A DNA stretch of 64,000 nt from Caenorhabditis remanei. Taxonomy: Eukaryota > Nematoda > Chromadorea > Rhabditida > Rhabditidae. Below, in pieces: positions 1-12,036 of this stretch (its first letter is position 1; every line of letters begins with the position of its first letter). Below the pieces are notes generated by a model. The model saw nothing but the letters and a program-made list of their open reading frames with translations, did no database searches and had not been told where the DNA came from. The translations under genes and the position numbers were made by a program. The stretch is taken from NCBI RefSeq assembly GCF_010183535.1, contig NC_071333.1:1178001-1242000 (forward strand), given 5' to 3'.

Positions 1-22
1 AATGAGTTCCCACATTTTTCAG

Positions 23-698
23 ATCGCATTTGGCTGGTCAGCGACAGGATCGAAAGAATCGGGACCGGTGCACTGCTTGCTGAAATGCCAGATTGAGGTA
101 CTATTCATTTAAAAAATAAATTCTTTAAATATCTCATTTTTGACAGACCTGCCAAAAAGACGTGCCGATTTATTCCAACAACAAAACGTATTGCGTTGTG
201 GAACATATTTTGAAGCACACAAAATCGAAACTCTTCAAATGCATACTGTGCAGCCACATGGAAAGGCATCGATGGCAAATTCGTGAACATCACGATTATG
301 CTCACAGAATCGAGCATATGCCCAAGTATGATATGGCATCGTAAGTGGTTTTATTGTAACTCAGAAGGAAATATGGAAATTTCAGAACCATGAGACGTCC
401 AGCATTTCGAAGAACATCGGAGGAGTGTTTCGGAGGTGAGTTGTTTAAATAATGTCGTGAATTCTAAGTTTAGCTAAATTTTGCTGCGAAAATACTATTT
501 TTGCAAAATTTTCCGCTGTGAAAGACTTTCTCAAGTGTGTTAATTTTCGCAGTTTGAATAAAAAATTGACATATGAATATCTGAACGTTTACAGATGCTA
601 TCCAGAGTTCGAGGATCCAATTGGCGATGGAAACAATGCGCTCGATATTAACGAATTTCAATGAAGCCTCCCAACTAAGAAAATTTAAATTTGAATGA
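23..698 (+). CDS. C2H2 zinc-finger protein, C-terminal part (5' end outside the window)
   Basis: Four exons join in phase: 23-97, 147-340, 386-435 and 595-698, ending in TGA at 696-698. Each internal boundary has a nematode-type acceptor (TTTTTCAG, TGACAG, TTTCAG, TTTACAG) and a GTAAG/GTGAG-like donor. The second exon encodes two adjacent zinc-binding units: a C-x4-C-x17-H-x3-H finger that starts at the end of the first exon (CQIETC) and a C-x2-C-x12-H-x4-H finger (CILC...HHDYAH). The C-terminal 50 residues are polar and basic with no further motif. Fingers of this type usually bind DNA or RNA in the nucleus; that role is inferred from the family, and the family member is not identified. More fingers may lie upstream of the window. 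Confidence 0.7.
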
Positions 699-1449
699 TT
701 TTAAGTTTGACATGATTTTAACGAAAATAAATAAATAAATAAATATATGTAATTGTCCTGAAATCTATTTTTCGAAACGGAATTTGCTAAAATTTCAACA
801 GAAAAACAGTCTAACTTCCCGAAAAAAGCATCATAATTTTATTTAGAGCAATGATTTGACAAGTGGACAAGAGAAAAAGGGTTCTGAAAAAAGAAACCAA
901 GCAAAAAATGTTATGAGTTGTATTAAATTTCAAAGAAAGTAAAAAGCTAAATTTTGATTGAGTGGTGTCAGAAAGAAAAATATGAACATTTAAAGACAAG
1001 TTTCAAGTAAAATTTCTGGTGGTACTGTACTTTGTGCGTCGTTTTTTTTTCAAGCAACAAAACCCGCTGGTGCAGTGCTAAAAAATGGAGATGAGAGGAC
1101 AGGGAATATGAAGATGGAAATGAGAAATTAGAACTGAAAAGCGGAGGGGGGGAATCTGGTTTCTAATATAGAAAGTGGTAATTTTTCATAAGAAAAGATG
1201 GACAACAGAAGGACACGAAAACATTTGCAAGATAAGTTATGAAAGGGGAAAGATCTGAATGACACGAACCAAAACAATGGGAGCGGGGACGCAGGAAAAT
1301 TCATTGATAACAGGAAAATTTAAAGTATAAAGCTCTGGAAAACATTTTCGAACTTCAGGAAAAACTGGTAGGGTGGGTACTGTCAAAATGGGGATAGTTA
1401 TGTAACACCGTTGTGGATCTGGCAATTTGGGTAAGAAACGGAAGAGCAT
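699..1449. other. Convergent intergenic spacer
   Basis: This stretch separates the 3' ends of the plus-strand zinc-finger gene and the minus-strand TOCA-like gene. It holds the polyadenylation cluster at 726-746 and A-rich DNA. No coding exon or repeat was recognised. Confidence 0.5.
726..746 (+). terminator. Polyadenylation signal cluster of the zinc-finger gene
   Basis: Overlapping AATAAA hexamers (an AATA tetranucleotide run) begin 28 bases after the TGA stop of the upstream gene. This is the usual position for a nematode 3' end signal. It could also be a simple microsatellite. Confidence 0.5.
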
Positions 1450-4400
1450 TTAGCACTGACTGGTATAATATTGAATTTTAAGGTAGGAGCTGGGAACAAA
1501 TCCATCGGCTGAGTTGTCACACCTGAAAGAACTCATTTTTAGTTAGGAACTTCACTTAAAATAATGCAACTCACTTTCTCACTCTGGTCCATCCATCTCC
1601 CTCGTCTTTCTCGATAATCCATAACTTTTCATTTGAATCCATCCGGATCGCACCATCTTGTGCACCATCAAAAGCAAACTGAGCAATTCCTTCTCCGATA
1701 ATTGGGTTGGGCGGGTTGGAGAGTTCCTCGTACATCTGAGAATTGGCAGAGATTTAAATTTAGAAAAAAACATTTGCACCAACATGGTCAATAGGAGAGT
1801 AAAGTTAGTTACTGAAAAATGTCTTGGTCAGTGTAAAAGCTAATTTTGTCAGTGTAAAAGCTAATTTTGTCAGTGTAAAAGCTAATTTTGTCAGTGTAAA
1901 AGCTAATTTTGTCAGTGGGTATTTTATTTTTGTCACTGGAATATCCACTAACTTGTGGCAACACCACTTTGGCCTGCACCAACCACTTTTTTTTCAAACT
2001 ATTATATATTTTCAACAGATTCCGCCTTTTTCATTATTCTTTTTCCTCATTATGTCGTGACATACCTCATCCCGTATACCATTTCCATTTCCATTAGTAG
2101 TTGGATCGTTGTCGCTTCCGGAAGTGCTTTCCCGTCGTTCACTGCCACCATTAGCTGCACGACGTCCGTCATTGATGGTATTCACTCTTGACGTCACACC
2201 AGATGATGCCGAGGACACTGATCGGATTGATGGTGGTGTGTCACTTCCTCCAATACTTGATGCAGAGAAACCACCGCCAGATCCAATCAACTGACTATTG
2301 ACTTCATCTAATTGAATATGAAACTTCTGGATCTGATTGTTCAACGCTTCAATCTCTTTTCCATATTGAGCGATTTGAGGTTCACAAACAGCGGGATTTC
2401 CCAGTTTTGGATTTTCTCGATATGCATTTTGCATCTTCATCACACCCTCCAAGCTCTGAGCCGACGTAGCCTTCTCCTTTTCCAACTCGCTAATTTTAGC
2501 TTGAAGCTTACGAGCTCTTTGTTGTGGTGGCAGAGTTCCGTAGTCTCCAGTGTCCTTCTTGTCATTGTTGCCGCTTCCGAAGAACTTCTGGTGCATGGAT
2601 TGCTTGCGGGCTACTCCCTTTCCATCTTTCTTTCCCAGTAGGGTACCTTTTTTGAGGGTTGAGTCGATTGTTTCTGAAAAATATCGAGTTATTTGTGGAA
2701 ATGACTTAAAATCTCTATACCAATCGATCCGCCTCCACCTCCAGCCAAGAAAGTTTTCGGGTTGCCCATATCTTCGAATGCAAATGGTGCAGGACGTGGA
2801 TGTCCTGACTTCAAATTCTCCACCACCAAGTTTGCATCACGCACTGGGTCGATCTTAGCAATGTTGTGACGCATGTCGTTATGGCAACTAGCTGAAAGTT
2901 TTTATATTTAAATTTTCTTATATTTCCAAGAAAATTCTTACCAATAATAGAAATAACACTAGCCTCTGCTTCTACAACCTTATTGAAGAGCTCCACGGTG
3001 TCGATGATTCTATTGAAATGCAATTTCTTGTAATTCTCTAGCAGTTGCGGAAGTTTCTTGTCAAAGTGTGCCGCTTGCTCCTCATTAGCCTTGTGTGTCA
3101 TTGCAGCGTAGGTCTGTTTCGACTCTTCTAGCATTCCGCATTTCACCTGGTAGTTGTTCTTTGTTTTCTCGAGTTCCAAACGAGAAATCTCCATGTTCTT
3201 CTCAGCCTTGGCGTATTTCAGCATGGCGGCCTCGGTCTCCTTGAAGGTTTTCCTGAAAAACAACATGTGGAGTCAAGAACAGGGATTTTTTATCGTTTTC
3301 GGTTATTTTATGCACAAAAACGTTTACGATTTGCTCGATTATAAATAAAAAATGATAGAACTCACCCATATTCCTTATTAGCCTTCACCATTTCATTGAC
3401 CGCCGCATTCAACTGCTTGTGAATGTTGTTGTTGTCAGTTTCCATCTGTTTTCTAGCCAACCGATACTCCGTTGCTTTCTGATTGGCAAATGGGATGACA
3501 TTGGTTTTGAGGTTTTCGGCGATGCTCTGAAAAATCCATAAGAGTTTAAGTTTTGTGTTTTTTAAAGTAGTCATGTCGTTATTTTATACAAATTCTGGTT
3601 TCAGTAAGATCTAGTCTTCAACTTGAACATACCTCATGTTGAACAGCAATTGGAATCAGCCCATCCACCATTTCATTGAATCCTCGATTACAGGAAAGTG
3701 AGTTGATGAGCTCGTTCTCATTCTTCATTTTCCAGTAGTGCTTTTTGTGGAGGGCTCTGGAAAAAAACGAATTTCATGAGTCTGTTTAAACACAGGACTA
3801 TATTGTGTTACTCACTTTAACTTGCTCGCAAATTCCTGCTGGATCACAGCCAATTCCTTCGCAAGACTACCAGTCCGATCCATAGTCTCGATTCCTTTTC
3901 CAGCTTCATCGTTGAGGTTGGACATTTGGTCCTGGAACTTTGAATATTGAAATTCTGTCAGAAATTTCATGAAATGTTCTAATTTTTGCATTCCGCTAGC
4001 CTAGGATGTCCCTATTCCGCTAGCCTAGGAGCAGGTTCTCCCATTTCTCGATATTTCCCAACTATTCATTTTTTGTAACATCCATAAAGTGCATCGCGTC
4101 CAATTATTACCTACAATCTCTATCCTTCACCTTTTCCCTCCTACTTCAACCTCTCCAGAACACTTGACTCTTTTCACAACATTTTCGAGGACGCGTAGAC
4201 TATATGGGCCACCAAACAGACAAATACTCATATGGGATCCCTATTACAAATAATACGCGTGGGTGAGCATACGCCCTTTTATAGTTATTTTCTTTCACAA
4301 GTCGTTTTTTCTCGGCGATAAATTTTCACGGAAATTTTTTGGTGAAAAAGTTGTTGTACGTTGTGTATGTTTGGAATAAAAAACAAACACAAGCCCCGGA

Positions 4401-4922
4401 GTGTTTATGTTTGCATTTTGGATTAGATTTCGAAAGGAAAAAGAACAGGAGAACTGAATAAGAAGTGTGTAGAAAACAACAAAAAAGCAAGTCACAAATT
4501 GGAGAAAACATATGGCAACTGGGATGACTTGAGACATAATTTTAAGATTGTAACTGTACATTGTCAGTGTGTTTTGTCACTGTAACTATAGATTGTCAGT
4601 GTATTTTGTCACTGTAACTGCACACTGTCAGTGTGTTTTGTCACTGTAACTGTGGATTGTCAGTTTATTTTGTCATTGTAACTGCACATTGTCAGTGTGT
4701 TTTGTCACTGAAACTAACCTTTGACCAATAAATCTTGTCTGATGCTGAGTCTCCCTGATAACCATGACCATTGTAGTTTAAGTTATCATTATTATTATTG
4801 GAGGCAAACGCCGAGTGAAACAAGTCCACCATTGATGCCCGCGATAGTCGGACCGTATCACGTCCCGACCGGAACATGTCGTAGGCTGTCATACGATGAG
4901 ATGAAGATGATGAGGTTGTCAT
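1450..4922 (-). CDS. toca: TOCA/CIP4/FBP17-type protein (F-BAR, HR1, SH3)
   Basis: Nine exons (4719-4922, 3816-3931, 3633-3756, 3366-3526, 2942-3252, 2721-2891, 2066-2673, 1575-1735, 1450-1522) sum to 643 codons with every phase matching. Residues about 65-330 form the helical F-BAR domain (exons 2-5, starting DQMSNLNDE). Residues about 410-490 form an HR1 coiled coil that in this family binds Cdc42 (RARKLQAKISELEKEK). The last 60 residues are an SH3 domain (ALYDY-like AQFAFDGAQDG, then DGFVPSSYLKI). Family role: membrane-bending adaptor linking Cdc42, WASP/WAVE and actin during endocytosis and epithelial morphogenesis. A Ser/Gly-rich linker lies between HR1 and SH3. The start at 4922 (MTTSSSSSH) gives an unusual N-terminal extension of about 68 residues; the exon at 8107-8139 gives the normal family start. 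Nematodes have two such genes, toca-1 and toca-2, and I cannot say which this is. Confidence 0.9.
1827..1919. repeat. 21-bp tandem repeat in a TOCA intron
   Basis: Four perfect copies plus a partial one of a 21-base unit with core GTCAGTGTAAAAGCTAATTT lie in the intron between exons 7 and 8. The core GTCAGTG recurs in arrays at 4561-4712 and 11928-12036. Confidence 0.9.
3989..4031. repeat. Short direct repeat in TOCA intron 1
   Basis: ATTCCGCTAGCCTAGGA occurs twice, separated by a few bases. No function is evident. Confidence 0.7.
4561..4712. repeat. 32-bp tandem repeat in TOCA intron 1
   Basis: About five diverged copies of a 32-base unit containing GTCAGTG and, 8-10 bases later, GTCACTG run up to within a few bases of the proximal exon's donor site. 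The core is shared with the arrays at 1827 and 11928, which suggests one dispersed satellite family. Confidence 0.85.
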
Positions 4923-7900
4923 AGTTAGGAAGAATCGAACATAAGAAGGAAAGTAGTGGAATAATGAATTCAATTTAGAAAATTTGGATGAAATTGGATG
5001 GAATCAGCTGTCAGGAGACATATCCAGTGTATTAATTTTCAATCGAAAAGCTGATTGGCTACACACCTAACCTTAAGCTGAATCAAATCCAATCCCAAAA
5101 ATCTCCCAACAATCGGATTGAATTGTCAAACGTGATGTGTCGGAGGACTTGCGGAGGTCAACCGGAGGGCAAGAAGATAGAGATATAGAGAAAAAAGAAA
5201 AAAGGAAGCAGAAAGGAACGGTACTATATGTGCTTGCGCAGGCAGTCTCGTGTCTCTTCAATAATATTTCCAAGAGAGAAAAAGAGGAGGAGGATGGAGA
5301 TTAAAAACTCATAATAAATGAGAGGTTGTTCGGCGCGGCGCGGCGCGGAAAAAGGAGAGAGTGAGAGTGTATGTGTCACTAGGAAATAGGGAACAGCTAA
5401 AGATGGATCTGGCTCATGTGAAGATATAAAATTGAGGCTGCTACTGAAGTTGCGAGTTTTACAAATGGAAAACTTTCAAACACAATATTGTGAGGTCATT
5501 TCACAGCTGAGGAAATTTTAGGTGCCAGGCTCCGAAATTTCTTAAAAATTAATGTGTGTGTAACAGGACAGATGTCTATTTGGTGCATGGTACCAACGAC
5601 TGATTACAACATCTAATGAGAAATCTGGGGCAAAGAGGTTTTTGACATAAAACATCAGATATCTTGTCAAATAGCTTTCTAGGGACTTCATAGCTGAAAA
5701 AATAGCCCAAAATTTTCAAAAATTAGTTTTCAAGCATGACACACAAGTTCCCATAAACTTTAAACCTAACCAAAGCAGTCCTAGATTTCAAATCTACAAT
5801 TTCAAACCAAAAAAGGAACCAAAGTCTCGAGAGCGACGACGCCAACGCCCTAGAAACGATGGGAGATAGTTTCTCGGTGCGGGACGAATGCAATGCAATG
5901 TGATCTACATACATTCGCAATGAATTGGCCGGAGGGAGTGGAAAACGACGACAATTGACGACGTCGATGGATGAAGAAAAATGGTCGACAAAAAATAAGA
6001 TGGTAGGGGGGAATAAAGGAGTAAGAGTAGAGGGAATTGTGGAAAAAGATTGATGAAGAAGTTACTGTAAGAATTGGACGGGTATGTGGGTGTTCGTTGT
6101 TCTCAATTTCTCGGCTAAGGAAACCTGGGGAATACAAATTTGGAGCTGCAAAAAAACCAGGTGCTCTTTTCTTACACTTCTTCCAAAATAGTAAAAACTC
6201 CGACCTGTAGAAAACAATTAAGTAAAAGTAGGCATTTTGGTTACTGTGACTTTGCGAGCACTCGATATACGCGTTCAGCACAGTATCTTTTCAAGCAGAA
6301 CCTCGTCTAATAAACTGATTCAGGAATGATACAAAAGTTGAAAATTTTTGAATGAATGGCAGGAAATGACGTTTGATAAAAAGTTCAAGAGCGCCTTATG
6401 AGACAGATTATGAGAGACCTGAACTATGAGACATCAAGTCTGAAATTCTCATTTCCTAGATTTGTACAATTGTTAAAAACTCAAATCAGTGCAGTTTCGT
6501 TGAATGATCTAGCATTACAAATCTCCACACTAAAAAAGCTCGAAATTGGAACCGAATTAGTACTATTTGATATGTGGAAGCAAAAAGAGAGGGATAGCAA
6601 AAGGAAATGATGTTTTATTTGTTTGCACTGTCCACACTACCTTCTATTATAGCAGTAGTCCTATTATTGATAACGTGAAACTGACAATCAAATCATTTTT
6701 CAATCAAAAACTGATTGTAAATATTTCACGAACATTTTCTCCATACTTCAAAACGGAGGAAAACGTTTGCAAACTGAAAAAAGTGAACTATTCGGTTTTC
6801 TATTCCTTACTATCATCTAGTTATCAGTATGTGTCTGTAGAGCACTAAAAAAATCAAAGGTCGTCAATAAGGGCCGGATCTTGAGAATGTTCCTTTATTA
6901 TTGGGCAACACAAATTGATAACGATAGCATAGGAAGGGTGACTAGTAGTATAGGTATGACAGAAAATGATGGGTGTGTTGCTCTTAAAATTCCAGAAAGA
7001 GAAATAGTTAGGGAACCGATGTATATTTCTAACTCTCGTGGCATTGAATAAGACTCAACGCGTCGAAGTTGCACCAGGTACGTCAAACCGGACTACTAAG
7101 TACTCCACAGGTAAGCCAATCTGCCTCCTGTCACACCTTCCTACCTCAAACCTTATACTAAAAGCTCTACCATCTTAATGTCACCCCTTGTTAGTTCTCT
7201 CCCCTTACATGACTAATTCAAGTGTTCCTTTCTGACCAAAATCCGACTACTCACTCAACTAACCCGACATACGTATCTTCTTGCTTACCACTAAATTATG
7301 TATGCGTTTTGTCGTTGCTTCTTTACTATGCGATAGTGGAAATGAACATATATGTATGCAAAGTATTGAGGGGAGAAGTAGATGAGACTCTGTGTTCGTG
7401 TGGGAAATTAGGGAGAACTAGAAATAAGATACACAAATTAAACAGGGTGAGAATGCTCATACAAACTTAACATCAGTTCTACTGCCAAAATTTAATTCGC
7501 ACGCAATTCAATGCATATTTGCTAATTTTCGATTCAACCTGAATTCAGAAAATGCACAAGGTTTTTTCACAAAGTTTTTTGATTTGGGAAGTTTTTATCA
7601 AAAATAGTCACAAAACCTACGTACATTCGCTTTTCAATCAAAATTTCACAAAAGGAGACTTTTTTGGAAAAATTTCAATAAAAAAACCAAAATTTTCATG
7701 GTTTGTACGGAAACCTGGCCCGACACCGGTCCGGCCCATCGCAAGTATAGGCATGGTTGTAAGGAGATCAAAACTGTAACTTGGCAATGTCTGATTTTGG
7801 TAAGGCGGTAGAAGGAAATCCGGTGATTTTTCCTTGTAAGACGCTGTTCGCTGTTGGTAAGACTTGGTCTCTAACAATAATTCCATTTTCTCGAACGTTT

Positions 7901-8106
7901 TTTGTTATTTCAACCCAAGTTTTGTTCAAACCGTTGTTTCAGAAGTAGATTTTAAATAATGGATATTCTATCTAGTTCTGAAACAATCGGTTGGACGCTA
8001 TACTCAAACATTCCGTGCCTTCACGAGATTACAGTTTCATAACGCAATTTTTGTTACATCAGCAGTTCGATTATATGATTTTCATAAATTCTATCCTGAT
8101 ACTCAC
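4923..8106. other. TOCA proximal promoter region / first intron of the distal isoform
   Basis: No coding exon was recognised. The stretch contains a GCGCGG run (5331-5348) and purine-rich DNA upstream of the proximal ATG. If the distal exon at 8107-8139 is used, all of this is intronic. Confidence 0.5.
5331..5348. repeat. CGGCG microsatellite
   Basis: Three and a half copies of a 5-base CGGCG/GCGCG unit, conspicuous in A/T-rich surroundings, about 410 bases upstream of the proximal TOCA start. Confidence 0.6.
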
Positions 8107-8139
8107 CCATAACGGCTGCCAACTGACTCCGTCGTTCAT
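8107..8139 (-). CDS. toca: Distal alternative first exon of the TOCA-like gene
   Basis: A minus-strand ATG at 8139 is followed by 11 codons, MNDGVSWQPLW, and then a GTGAGT donor in phase 0. Joined to the exon at 3931 it reads ...SWQPLW-DQMSNLNDE, which matches the canonical F-BAR start of vertebrate TOCA/FBP17 proteins (MSWGTELW-DQF) in length and in the Trp-Asp-Gln junction. It would remove the 68-residue extension encoded by the proximal exon. The intron would be 4.2 kb. This supports two promoters. Phase and homology support it; expression is not known. Confidence 0.65.
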
Positions 8140-11100
8140 TTTGTTGCTCTTTCACCTATCAGTTTGACCATTCACTCCTTTGGCGACGTGATCCTTCGTT
8201 GAGCGTTTTGGCGGTTCCACAGCAATCGTTGTAGGGGAACCTAAAATGACGAAAATAGGTCTTGCAATTTGAGATGAAAGAACGGCACACGAATGAAGGA
8301 AGGAACAACGTCAAAAACCAAGAAACAGTAATCAGTAATCCAAAAACTCAACAAATGTCGCTCGTTGTGCACAAAAGCGGTTTCGGTTGTTTTAGTTTTT
8401 AGTTGTTGGTGTAAAAAAAACGAAGTGCGGTCGGAAATAGAGCAATTTGTGGTCGGAGGAAGGTGCTCATGGCACGGAAGAGAACGTATAATTGTGGACT
8501 GGACTCCATGGAGGTTTATTTTATGTAAATAGGAGAAAAGAAGGTCCCTGGTGGGTAAAGATAACCACAATTTGTAAATTTATAACAAAGTGTAGCATAA
8601 AAATCTACTAAGTACTGCTGGTGACCATCCAAACATTTTGGTTTTTTATTTCTTTATCCAGAAAACAAAAATAGGCGGTCATGAGGAAAAGCGAACCATG
8701 GTCAGCCGATGAGAAGCAGGAGCAATAGGGGGAGATAGAAAAAGGGGGGTGAAGATGGGGACCTCGAAAAGTCGGGGCCCCGAGAAGAGGAGATAGCTCC
8801 CAAGAGAAGAAAAGCAGCAGCTTTTCTCGCCCGATGGAATATGTATACACATCTTTCTCTCTCTTGTCGTTCTTCATCTTTTTTTCTGTTTGGGACCCTT
8901 CTCTCTTCCCGCAGCTGGTTTGGTTTGGGACCTGATTTTTCATTCGACGAAAGAGAAAAGAGACGTAGAGGTGCAGACGGATTTTTACAACACGTGAGGA
9001 TTGTCGCGAGGAAACTAAATGTTGTGAGTTTCATAATTGTGGTCAGAGAAGCTACAAAAAAGTGTGAAAATGTGATACATTGGGAAAAAATCTAAAAAAT
9101 CATCAGCACTTTTGTCCAACAGTTTAGAACATCCCCACCAATTGTGAACACAAAACTCACAAAATGTTGTCTACAAAGCTTATTAGCACACCTGGTTGAT
9201 GATCGGTAGCACTTTTCAAGATTATGATTTTTTTTCAAAAAGTAAACCTTGACATCAAATCCAAAACGGAACTGTTGGTTGGAAGCACTCTCTCACATTT
9301 CTATGTCAAAAAAAGCTCAAGATGCGTTGAGATGACCATCCTATGTATCTATCTCACAAAAAATACTCTTTCTGGTCAAAATTAGGTCCTTGGGGAGTTT
9401 GTTTTGCAGAACTTTTTTCGGAAGGGGTTGCCTATTTTTTGAGAAAACGGGAAATGAATTCTGAAGGTTGTGCTGCAAAGTTTCGGGAACTTTTTTGTTA
9501 TTTTCTTCCAAAAAAGAAGTTTTCACCAGGATGGTGTTTCTAAAAATTAATTTGAAACATTAGTAGTGAATTCGTTTCAATTTTCATAGTTGAATGTTGG
9601 AAAATATGTGGATACTGTACTAAACATTTCTTAAAGTGTTCTTAAAGAGTGAAAGTCAGTACGTCCTACTGTAGATCGTCGCTTCGATAAATTAAGAAAA
9701 TATAATAGATCAATCGAACCACCTCAGAGAAAAACATCAAAAAATGAGTTCAAAGCTTTGAAATAACACAGTTGCAAACAAAAAATTGAAGAAGAAAATT
9801 TGAGCGATCCTTAAATTCCAAACTAGAAAGAAAGTCCAGCATGTTGAGCCCACCTTGTTAAGCCTCCCCAAAAAAGTCGATTGTTAAACCTGACTTGTCT
9901 CAAGGTAATATGCAAAACAGCCCACCCTTCCTGTCTTTTTTCTTATTTCCATCTTTTCTTTCCCCCCTCTTCCTCCACGGCCACACACTCACAAATACAC
10001 GCGAAAAGTTCAAGTGACCCGCCGAATCGACGACGACACATGAAAGATAGATCGCAAGAGATGGTGTTGTGTTGTCTTGGGTGGTACACGGAGAATGAAA
10101 AAGAAAAAAGTAAAGGAAGAAAACGAAGGAGGGTGGTAAGGGTTGAAGGGTAAGACGAAAAGTATTTTGGAAGTAGAAGGTAACGAGACAAAGAATTTGA
10201 CGACAATGACATGACTTAGTACGACTTGTTCTACAGATGAGAAAAAAAACATATCTTTTATGGAAAAATAAAGAAAGGGAGTGGATTGTTATGCATAGAA
10301 TTCTAATTAAGTGTCATAACCAGGGAATTTTTACTATACACCAGAGAGTGCGTACCAAGATAGGCGGTTTACGATATTAAATTTTTATACGAGTAATGCA
10401 CCATTCGAAGAAGCAGGTGATGCCAACCAAGAAAATGAGAAATTGCTCCAGGAACATAAGAATGGGGGATTAGGTTAGTGGCTTAGCAAATAGGAAGGCT
10501 TATAGGATCAAAGTGCCTATTCCTACTTCTAACCAAACTACAGTAGTCACCATCTCTACTCACTAATGAATTCCAGAATACACAAATGAACGTAGTACCC
10601 TCTATCTACCCCAATGGCAGATTGCGCAATGAATCAAAATGGGGGAGGCGAAAAAAAAGTGACAGAAGCCACGGGTGGCAATAATTATACCCTCCGCCAT
10701 CGTCTCCGACTTCACCTCTACACACGACACGTACTCATTACAACGGTATTATGCAGGAAAGCAAAAAAGTAACTGTATACATATTTTACTCTCTTTTTGA
10801 TACTTTATGATGATAGTGGTGGCTAGTAGTACTATCAAACACGTGGGGCACTCAGTATCTACGTTACGAATAATAAGAATCGGTGGAAACAAGGGTGGGT
10901 GTGTAAATAGGTGTAAAAGTGGGAAAGATAACAATGGCATAAAAGAGCCTAGGGAAAAAATAATATAATGTTGTGATAATCGTTAGAGTCGTAAAAGTGA
11001 AACTTATTTCAGACAAGAACAACTATAGTCGCAGTCATGTGTGTTACTGTAGAATTGGTCATTGTGATAAACTCAAGTTCGAGATGTTGGTCAGTGTAAA

Positions 11101-11927
11101 ATTGAATGTCAGTGTAAACTGTCTACTATCAGAACTTCGGGATGTGTAAAAAGCTGAATGCTTGGTTACTGTAACCTGTGTAAATTTTTCAAGTTTGGAG
11201 TTCTGGATAGTGCACGGAGCCTAAATTGAATGCTTTGATGACAAAAATTATAGTGCAGTGCCATTGTGGTCAGTGCGGGAATTTGTGGTTATATTGTCAG
11301 TGTATTTCGAATGCACCACTGTCGCTTCTAGGCAGAGACCAAAACCCTGATCCAATAGATTCCCAACCCTCATTTCCTCGAGTACGTATTCAGATTTCCT
11401 AAAATTGACAGGAACATCACTTCCTGGCCGGCTGGTCTGGAGGGCCTTTCTCGCACATCTCCACAATCGGAAAGGGGCATTCAGGCATAGTGGGGGCCTG
11501 ATGACTAATTCGACACGGGCTTGAGAAAGAATGAGGAGTAAGGACTAAGGGTCTACTAGACACATTAGAAACCGGGAAAATCTATGGAAAGGATGAGAGA
11601 CGGAGATAGAATTGGAAAAAGCGAGAGAGGGATGGTCAAAGCTTCGGGCGCCAGATGTTCAAATAATGAATTCGAGGATGAAAGGAGGGGAAGGGGGGCA
11701 TACGGGAATGGAATGAAATGAAATTTGCGTGAATGGAAGAAAATAAGGTTTTGAAGGAAGATAGTGCTTTAGAATGAATTGATAGAAGAGAGAATTGAGA
11801 GAAAAAGAGAAAGGAGAAATAGACAGTGATACAAATTGATAACGTAATATGTGTCGCTCGTTTTATTAGTTTCTATCTATCTTTCATCACTGAACTAATC
11901 GAATTGGTTGTTGTAAAAAATGGTTAC

Positions 11928-12036
11928 AGTGACAAGTTTTGTCAGTGCCACTTATTTTACACTGACAAATTTTGTCAGTGGAACTTATTTTACAATGACA
12001 AGTTTGGTCAGTGCAACTTCTTTTACACTGACAATG
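11928..12036. repeat. 33-bp tandem repeat with inverted GTCAGTG/CACTGAC cores
   Basis: Three diverged copies of a unit in which TTTTACACTGACAA is followed by GTTTTGTCAGTG, so each unit carries the core in both orientations. A looser GTCAGTGTAAA pair is found at about 11093-11125. Confidence 0.8.
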
